Positions 44,037 through 50,208 of a stretch of DNA of 50,208 nucleotides are shown in pieces. Positions within the stretch are counted from its first letter, which is position 1, and each line of letters opens with the position of its first letter. Below the pieces are notes generated by a model, which worked only from the letters and a program-made list of their open reading frames with translations, searched no databases and had not been told where the DNA came from. The DNA comes from Monoraphidium neglectum (taxonomy: Eukaryota > Chlorophyta > Chlorophyceae > Sphaeropleales > Selenastraceae). Location of the stretch: assembly GCF_000611645.1 (NCBI RefSeq), contig NW_014013570.1, positions 1-50,208 on the forward strand, written 5' to 3'. A program made the position numbers and the translations under genes.

Positions 44037-45736
44037 TCAGACTGCGACGAGCTCCTGGGCGGCGTCGATGCGGCTGCTGCTGCTGGTCAAGTTGGAAGGG
44101 CTCGCCATGCTCGTCGGGCTCGCCATGCTTGCCGCCGGCGAGATGTGGTCCCGCTTGCTCGCCGGTTTGACTGGCTGTGCACCGCGCAAACGCAGGTCGC
44201 CCGGGCGGCGCAGGCTGTCGCCTGACGTGGGCGCAGGTGACCGTGGCGCGGGCTTGGGCGGCGAAGCTGTCGCGCCCCGGTTGGGCGAGCCGCGGTACGC
44301 CCCCAACGCGGGCGACGATGGCCGGGGGGTGGGCAGCTGGGTCAACAGCGCCGCTGGCTGCGCATCTGAAGCGTCGATGGGCGAGGCCTTGGCGAGCAGC
44401 GGCTCGCGCTGCTCTGTTGCGGCTGCAGCACTGGGGCGCGCCGCGCCAGGTGCAGGGCTGGGAGGCCCTGGGACTGGGGGCGAGGAGCTTGACACAGGGA
44501 GCGTAACAGGATGCGCTGGCTGCTGGGGAGCCGCCTCTGCCGGGCCCGAGGCAGGTGCCGCCAGACGCCCCTGGGGTGGCTGGGCTGCCTGCTGCTTGGG
44601 CGCGACGGCAGGGGAAGCAGGCCTGCGCCGCAGTAAGGGGCGCAGTGCGGCACGGTGGTGAGGAGGATGCTGAACAATCTGGCGGTCAACCTGTGTGGCA
44701 TTCTGCATGTGTGGGTTGTACACTCGCAAACCATGCGATACGGGTACACCTACAAGCAACCCCAAGTACACACCAGTCAAGGTAGCTGTAGGTCGCAGCC
44801 TTGATGCGGCGATAGACCGAACGCGCGACATAAGCCGAGGTGGCCGCTGCGAGCGCCCATGAGCCAAGTGCAAGGGTGGGTGCTCAGGCTGCCGGAGCGC
44901 TTGCTGCGAAGACAACTTGAGGTTGCATGGCCAACGCCATGTGCCCACCGTGTGTCTTCAAAGTGCCAACCCCCTACAAATATGCCAGCACAACCGTCGA
45001 CACACCGTGTGTTTTCAAAGTGCCAACCCTCTACAAAAAGCCAACACGACCGTCGACACAATCCACCTGCGCGGGACTCAGCTGGGCACCCACCTGACAG
45101 GATGGTGAAGCCGCACACTGCGCAGGTCCCTGCGAAGAAGAGGGTGCTGCCGCCCACCATCACGGCCGCCACCGTTGACACCGAGACTGCAGGCGGGATA
45201 GATGCATGGCCGTTAGTTATCCTCAACTTTGGAGCTTGCACCAGAGGTCTGCTGCCGTTAGGTGGGCTCGACCTTGCGATCCATGCCGCTGCTTCATAGA
45301 CAGCCGTCCTGCAGGACTGCAGCTGGCGACGTCACAGCTGCACCCGCAAGTCCCGTGTGGGTCAGCGAGCACTGGTGCCGACAGCTCACCGAGGAACGCG
45401 TACACGAACACCCCGACCCAGCACGTGGCAATCAGCACGGCAGAGAGCGCCACCAGCGCCGAGCTGACCGTTGCGATGGTCAGCAGCGCGGCGCCCACGA
45501 ACGCCTGCAGGATTGAGTGATCCACCACTCCTGAGCACTACCGCCTGGGCAAGCAGGAGGCTCTTGCGGGCAGTTCACCGAGCCGCACGGGTTCCACTCA
45601 CCGTCCATCCCAGCAGGGTCGTGGGCTTGTGATTGCGCCATTTATCCTTGATCAGCTGGCCGCTCCACACCGCAGTCTCGGCCAGGCTCTGGGTCGTTCT
45701 ATTAGCAACCTCCTTAGCCGACTGGTACAGCGCCAT
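44037..45736 (-). CDS. Small multi-span membrane protein with Pro/Ser-rich tail (possibly promethin/LDAF1-like)
   Basis: Five exons, 333 residues: 45602-45736, 45390-45504, 45094-45186, 44774-44846, 44037-44622, all in phase. The N-terminus is an amphipathic, charged stretch (MALYQSAKEVANRTTQSLAE). Then come hydrophobic segments AFVGAALLTIATVSSALVAL with AVLIATCWVGVFVYAFL, and VAAVMVGGSTLFFAGTCAVC with AATSAYVARSV. After YLDWP the remaining 195 residues are Pro/Ala/Ser-rich and probably cytosolic disorder with many S-P sites. The layout (helix, then closely spaced hairpin-like membrane segments) recalls LDAF1/promethin lipid-droplet factors, but I cannot confirm this by eye. The gene is divergent from the MYND gene. 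Confidence 0.65.
44947..45059. repeat. Tandem duplication of a 56-57 bp unit in intron 3 of the membrane-protein gene
   Basis: Copies 44947-45003 and 45004-45059 share ACCGTGTGT, TTCAAAGTGCCAACCC, CTACAAA and ACCGTCGACAC with a few substitutions and a 1-nt length difference. The duplication is not coding in the model. Confidence 0.9.
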
Positions 45737-46063
45737 TTGTCCCCAGTTCCCGCGTCGCGGATAAGACTGTTCGTTGCGCCTCGACGTATGGGCACAGGGC
45801 CTTAATACCACTGATCAAAATCTAAAGATGAGACAGATTTAGCTGCGCACGTCGCAAAAGACATCACGGCACTCTGGTGGTGCTGTGGTGTCACCGGCCA
45901 ACTCACATCCAGCACACGCGAGTGTGTCTTGATCCATCTCAAACGAGGCGCAACACTCGTAGAAGCACAAAAACATCTGCAATACCGCAGTAGCGGCGGC
46001 AAGCACTTGCCGTCGCGCTTCCAACAGCGGGTGCGTGTTCCAACAGCGGGTGCGTCATCAGGG
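45737..46063. promoter_or_regulatory. Shared divergent upstream region of membrane-protein and MYND genes
   Basis: 327 nt between start codons. It includes a 19-bp direct tandem repeat (TTCCAACAGCGGGTGCGT plus one base) at 46019-46056, just ahead of the MYND gene start. Confidence 0.5.
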
Positions 46064-47780
46064 ATGCCAGGTGTTGCGCTAGAAACGCAGCGGCTGGCGC
46101 ATGGGCTCCTGCAGCGCCTTCAAGAAGCCACGCAAGCTCAAGATGCGGCCCAGAACGCTGAGGCGGCGCTCGCAGAGGCGCGCGAGCCGCTGGTGCGCGC
46201 TGCGCTCGAAGAGGCAGGCCAGCCACTTCACGATCCCACCGACGTGTTCCGCCGCTGCTGCAAACTGCTGCGCCCCGAGCTGCCCTGGCGCCTGTCGGCT
46301 GCCGGGGCAGCCACTGCCCTAGCACTTGTCGCCGGCTCGCCGGCGCGGCGGCAGCAGGCAGCAGCGAGCAAGGGGCTGGTGCAGGCACTGGCGCGCGCCT
46401 GCGGTCGAAAGGGATCAACGGCAGCGGCGGCAGCGTTGGCAGAGGTGGTCTTGAGTGACAAGGCGGCAGCCAGGATGGCTGTCGATGCGGGCGCGGCCGG
46501 CACGCTGCTGCGCCGGCTGGCATCTCTGGCGCTCGGCGGCGCGGACGACACTGCGGCGGCCGCAGCCCTCAGGGCGCTTGCGGCCCTGGCGGAAGCGCTG
46601 GGCAGGGACGACGTTGCGGCTGCTGACTTGTGGGGCTCGCCCGGGCTCGCCGCCCAGGCCGCGCGCTGGCTCGCCAGGGCGCCAGGCGGCGGCGCGGCGC
46701 CGCGGGCAGCGGCCGCACAGCTGTGCGTCCCGCTGCTGGCGGGGGGGCACGGGGCGCCAGGGGCGGGCGGCGCGGTGCTGCTGCGGCAGCCGGGGCTCGT
46801 GGCCGGACTGGCCGCCTTGGTGGCGGATTCGCGGCAGCTTCAGGCGCCGCACGAGCTGCTAGAGCTCATGGCCGCAGTCAGCGCGGTGTCCGCTTACGGC
46901 GGCCACGCGGCAGCCGCGGCCTTCGCGGCGGCCCAGCCGGCAGGCGGCGCCGGTGCTGCCGAGCCGGGTTTCTTTGACGGCGTCGCCTGGGCGCTGTCGG
47001 CGCCGCTCCTGCCGCGCGGGGACGTGCAGATGCTGTCGCGGCAGTCGTTCGAGGGGCAGGCGGTCACGGCGCTGACCATCAGCGCAGGATCCCTGGTGCA
47101 TGCGCTGACGCAGCACCCGACCCCTGGGCTGCTGCGGTGCCGCCCGGCCCTGCTGGAGGCACTGGAGGCGGGCGCCGCCCGGGCGCGCACATGGGGGCAG
47201 GCGAGCAAAGCTAGCGGCGACAGTCTCGGTGACAGCGACGCCCAACAAGTGGTGGAGCACCTCAATGATGCGGCCGATGAGTTGAGGGCCCTGAAGGACG
47301 CGGATGTTGCTGCCGGGGCTCTGGAGGTGCTCGGGATTGCGGGGCCAGGCGGCGGCGGCGATGATGGCGTCGCCTGCGCCAAGCCAGAATCCTCTACTGA
47401 CGCCGGTGCAAGGCGGTGTGAGGCGTGCGGGCGGGTGGACGGTGGCGACGGCGGCGGCAATCCGTTGCTGGCGTGCGCTGGCTGCAAGGGCGTGCTGGAG
47501 GTCTTCTTTTGCAATGTGAGGTGGGAACGAGGTCGTTCAAGACAATGGGTTTGGCTGCACGCCCTTGTGGAGGAATATGCTGTTGCTGACTCAAACGCCC
47601 CAAGATTTGCATTCGTGTGGCGCACCAGCGGTTGCTGATTGAACCCTGTGTGAAGTGCATCCGCAATGCGCCCTTCCCCCCCTGCAGGCAATATGCCAGA
47701 GGCAAGCTTGGAAGGCCGGCCACAAAAGCGCCTGCAAAGCTGCTCAAGAGCAGCGACGACAAGGGCTTGCTGCGAGCTAG
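46064..47780 (+). CDS. Helical-repeat protein with C-terminal MYND zinc finger
   Basis: Two exons, 46064-47515 and 47688-47780, 514 residues. The long first exon codes for Ala/Leu-rich helices (QEATQAQDAAQNAEAALAEA, then armadillo-like runs such as LRALAALAEALGRDD). The zinc finger spans the intron: CEACGR, CAGCKGVLEVFFCN, then AICQRQAWKAGHKSAC, matching the CxxC-CxxC-C-C-H-C spacing of MYND. MYND domains bind Pro-rich peptides and are found in scaffolds and chromatin factors; the role here is unknown. An in-frame upstream extension to 45929 without ATG exists; I chose the first ATG, 46064. Confidence 0.82.
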
Positions 47781-48483
47781 TGACGAATTCTTGAGGAGTA
47801 ATTGTCTAGCATCTGCGTTTTATAGCTACGGGTTGGTGGAATGATGCCGGTGCGGGTGCATGGGGACAGCTGAGCTCAGGTTGACCACAGCTGGCGGGGC
47901 CGCCAGCAGGTGCCAGGTGATGCAGAGACGCAAGACACTACCTGCCCAGCTGCAATCACGCATAAACACGATATTGATGAGCTTGTGATGGTGGGGCCTG
48001 AGGTCGTGAGCTGTCCTCTGTGGTTGCGGCAGGTAGCAGACCGGTGTGCAGATCACTTGACCAGTACCGTACAATTGAACGTGCTCTGATCAAACCTGAT
48101 CCTGATGAAATTGATTAGCAGCCAATATTGCTTTTCTGAAGGGCCGTTTCGAGGCTAGAGGGTCTGGACCCAACCAACGCCGATCCGTGTGCAATAGCCC
48201 AGCATAATGATGGCATGTTGATTCAAACCTCTGTGAAAAAACATATCGGGCGCCTTCTCGGGGTATCGGCGCCGCAGCAGTAGTGGTGCGCTGCTGCCGC
48301 AGCTTTGTGCTTCGCGTTCGGGGCATGGCATGCAGGCTTACGCATGTGAACATGCGCAGCTGCAGTGGATGCTAATTGCAGCAATCAGCACAGATAGCAA
48401 GGTGTATTCACATGATCAGCGGCCCAACCTGCACGCGACTTGCTGCGCCGCATTCATTTTCCGCAGCGGCCGTGCCGCCCGTC
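47781..48483. other. Intergenic between MYND gene and VPS52
   Basis: About 700 nt, lower GC content, no supportable exon. I found no TGTAA for the MYND gene here. Confidence 0.5.
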
Positions 48484-49882
48484 ATGGCGGCCGCCGCGCA
48501 CGACGCGGCGCGCTACGCCGAGTCGCTGCGCCGCGAGCTCATTGAGGGCCTCGGCATCGGCGACCTGGACGGCGGCGCCAGCGACGGCAGCGACGGCGAG
48601 GGCTACTCAGGCTTTGGCGCGGGGCAGGGGCCGCCAGGCGGCGGCGCCAGCGGGCTGCGGGACCTCGATCGGGAGCTCGAGGCGTTTGAGGGCCACGAGG
48701 TTATCAAGGACATCCTGGACCAGGGGCACGTGCCCAAGGAGTACGCGCGCGGCATCGACGACCGGCTGCGGGCGGCGGAGCTGGAGTCGATCCAGGACTA
48801 CATCGCTGAGAGCGACAACCTGGTGGCACTGCATGGGCAGGTGGGCCGGGGGAGGTCACAGAAGGCAGATAGACACATAGGGAGTGTGTGTGTGTGTAGG
48901 TCTTTGTGCACATGCAAGCAGTTGCAAAGGTTGCGTGCGGTTGGCGTTACATATAATTTTGTAGGGGTATGCGCCCGCAGCTAAGCTGCATTGGAGCATG
49001 GCGCCACCATGCAGGCGGCATGCAGCTGATGCCGCAGGGGGGATGGACCCCGGGCGCTTGGAAACCCTGGGCCATGATCCCCCTTTCGCCCCAGCTTGCC
49101 CCTGCACGCCTCACGCGCGCCCGCTGCGCGCGCCCCGCCGCCCCTCGCCCCCAGATCACGCAGTGCGACGGCATCCTGGAGCACATGGAGCAGCTGCTCG
49201 GCAAGTTCCAGTCCGACCTGGGGAAGGTGTCCGACGAGATCCGCGCGCTGCAGGTGCAGAGCCAGGCCATGAGCACGCGGCTCAAGAACCGCCGCACCAT
49301 TGAGAACCGGCTGGGGGCGTTCATCGAGGCCATGGCGGTGCCCGAGGAGATGGTGGCCGGCATCATGGACGCAGAGGTGGGGCGGGGGCGCGGGCGGGGA
49401 CGGCGGCGGGGGGTGCAGGAGGCGGTCGCCCTAGTAGTGTTTTGATGTCATGCGAGTGTCAGATCGGACGTGGCTGTCATGCCTGCGAACCTGCTGCCCC
49501 AACCTGCCTGTGCAAACTGCAGAGACACACTGCCGCGCCGCCCCGCCAGCGAGCCCACCACTCAAGCATATCTAATTCCACCTCCGCAGAGCCCTTAGCC
49601 CCCAACCCCTCCTTGTTACACCCCGATGTCCGCCTGGTGACACCCCGATGTCCGCCTGGTGACACCCCAATGTCTGCCTGGTGACACCCCGATGTCTGCC
49701 TGGTGACACCCCGACGTCATCAAACCCACCCCTCCCAGGTGAATGAGGAGTACCTGGAGCACCTGCTGGCCCTGGACCGCAAAGTCAAGTTTTTGGCGGG
49801 CGACGACACCGCCAAGGGCAGCCAGTGCCGCCGCGACGTGGAGGTGGTGCTGGAGAAGCTGCGCATCAAGGCCATCACCAAG
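48484..49882 (+). CDS. VPS52: VPS52, GARP/EARP tethering complex subunit (5' part, continues past window)
   Basis: Three exons are visible, 48484-48840, 49155-49376 and 49739-49882, all phase 0, 241 residues. It starts MAAAAHDAARYAESLRRELI. Conserved blocks are YIAESDNLVALHGQ|ITQCD, LEHMEQLLGKFQSDLGKVSD, STRLKNRRTIENRLGAFIE, VNEEYLEHLLALDRKVKFL and LEKLRIKAITK, which follow the plant/animal VPS52 coiled-coil N-terminus. VPS52 acts with VPS51, VPS53 and VPS54 at the trans-Golgi to tether endosome-derived vesicles. The remaining exons lie beyond the window. Confidence 0.93.
49618..49718. repeat. 22-bp minisatellite in VPS52 intron 2
   Basis: Four full units and one partial unit of ACACCCCGATGTCCGCCTGG plus TG, with G/A and C/T variants at fixed positions. 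The array ends 20 nt before the acceptor at 49738. Confidence 0.95.
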
Positions 49883-49904
49883 GTGCGCGGGCGCAGGGGG
49901 GGCA

Positions 49905-49978
49905 CAGGGGTGTGTGCGAGCGTGTGCGCATGTGTGCCTGAGTGTGCGTGTGCGTGTGTGCATTCGTGTCTGCATGTG
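49905..49978. repeat. TG/CG-rich tract after the VPS52 exon 3 donor
   Basis: Imperfect alternating TG sequence beginning about 20 nt after the donor at 49883. Confidence 0.85.
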
Positions 49979-50035
49979 GACCTGAGTGGGCATGCGCGCG
50001 CCCTGCGTTCGTTCACGTGTGCACACCTGATCAAT

Positions 50036-50093
50036 GGGATGAGTGGTATTTGAGCAAACATAGCATGCCGCAGGTTCGAACGCCGCTCATCCC
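50036..50093 (+). other. Short tRNA-like element in the last visible VPS52 intron
   Basis: GGGATGA (50036-50042) and TCATCCC (50087-50093) form a perfect 7-bp closing stem. Just inside it is GGTTCGAAC, like a tRNA T-loop/B-box, and TGGTATTTGAG resembles an A-box with one mismatch. At 58 nt it is too short for a normal tRNA and the T-stem is mismatched. Confidence 0.25.
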
Positions 50094-50208
50094 TCAGCAG
50101 CTACTGTGGCCAGCAGCAGGCGCCGTCAAGGCCCACCGCCGCCTCGCAGTGTCGTCTTGCCCATCTCAACCCCGGCCATGCACCTCCCCTATCTCCTCCC
50201 CCCCCCCC

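Noticed and set aside
44620..44749. Alternative reading of the membrane-protein tail beginning YPYRMVCEC
   Set aside because: It requires a different donor and gives a Cys/Arg-rich stretch without family sense; the Pro/Ser-rich frame joins in phase at 44622.
44947..45059. CRISPR-like direct repeats
   Set aside because: Only two adjacent copies, no spacers, eukaryotic intron: a simple tandem duplication.
50072..50208. Possible fourth VPS52 exon after GCCGCAG
   Set aside because: The translation does not resemble VPS52, which should continue with an aromatic-rich helix after KAITKV; it reads like intron.

Overview
The window is nuclear DNA of a green alga (Chlorophyta). The exact genus cannot be read from the sequence. 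The grounds are very high GC content, many short GT-AG introns, (TG)n tracts in introns, CAG/CTG runs coding for glutamine, a TGTAA motif downstream of many stop codons (the usual chlorophyte poly(A) signal), and the gene set: a MOT2-type molybdate transporter, an LRR-receptor nucleotide cyclase and an algal/plant-type ferric reductase. There are no prokaryotic operons, CRISPR arrays or phage genes. An 846-base run of N marks an assembly gap at 19642-20487.

Layout, left to right. A MINDY-type deubiquitinase (minus strand, 1-1865, running off the left edge) is followed by a complete eight-exon ferric reductase-like flavocytochrome (minus, 3431-7590). A 16-exon receptor-like protein (minus, 9562-18955) carries leucine-rich repeats, one membrane span and two cyclase homology domains. 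A 3' gene fragment (minus, 19170-19597) runs into the gap. A small LYR-motif protein (minus) and a MOT2-type transporter (plus, 11 exons including a predicted 4-nt exon) are divergently arranged. A villin-headpiece protein (minus) and TAF12 (plus) form a second divergent pair. The 51-residue ribosomal protein eL39 (minus), an uncertain small ORF, a Nudix-eIF2B-like fusion (minus), and a Q-rich tyrosine-kinase-like Ser/Thr kinase (minus) follow. A small multi-span membrane protein (minus) and an armadillo-like/MYND protein (plus) make a third divergent pair. The 5' half of VPS52 (plus) runs off the right edge.

I built the gene models by hand. I required GT-AG (or argued GC-AG) boundaries, an open reading phase across every junction, and family motifs rejoining across introns. 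All complete models sum to a multiple of three. The genes are an ordinary mix of housekeeping and signalling functions, not one pathway. The most interesting items are the cyclase, whose two domains have lost complementary catalytic residues; the 4-nt exon in MOT2; three probable GC-AG introns; the Nudix-eIF2B fusion; low-complexity insertions inside conserved domains; and TG tracts that all lie on the same DNA strand because they sit on the donor side of plus-strand introns and mostly on the acceptor side of minus-strand introns.
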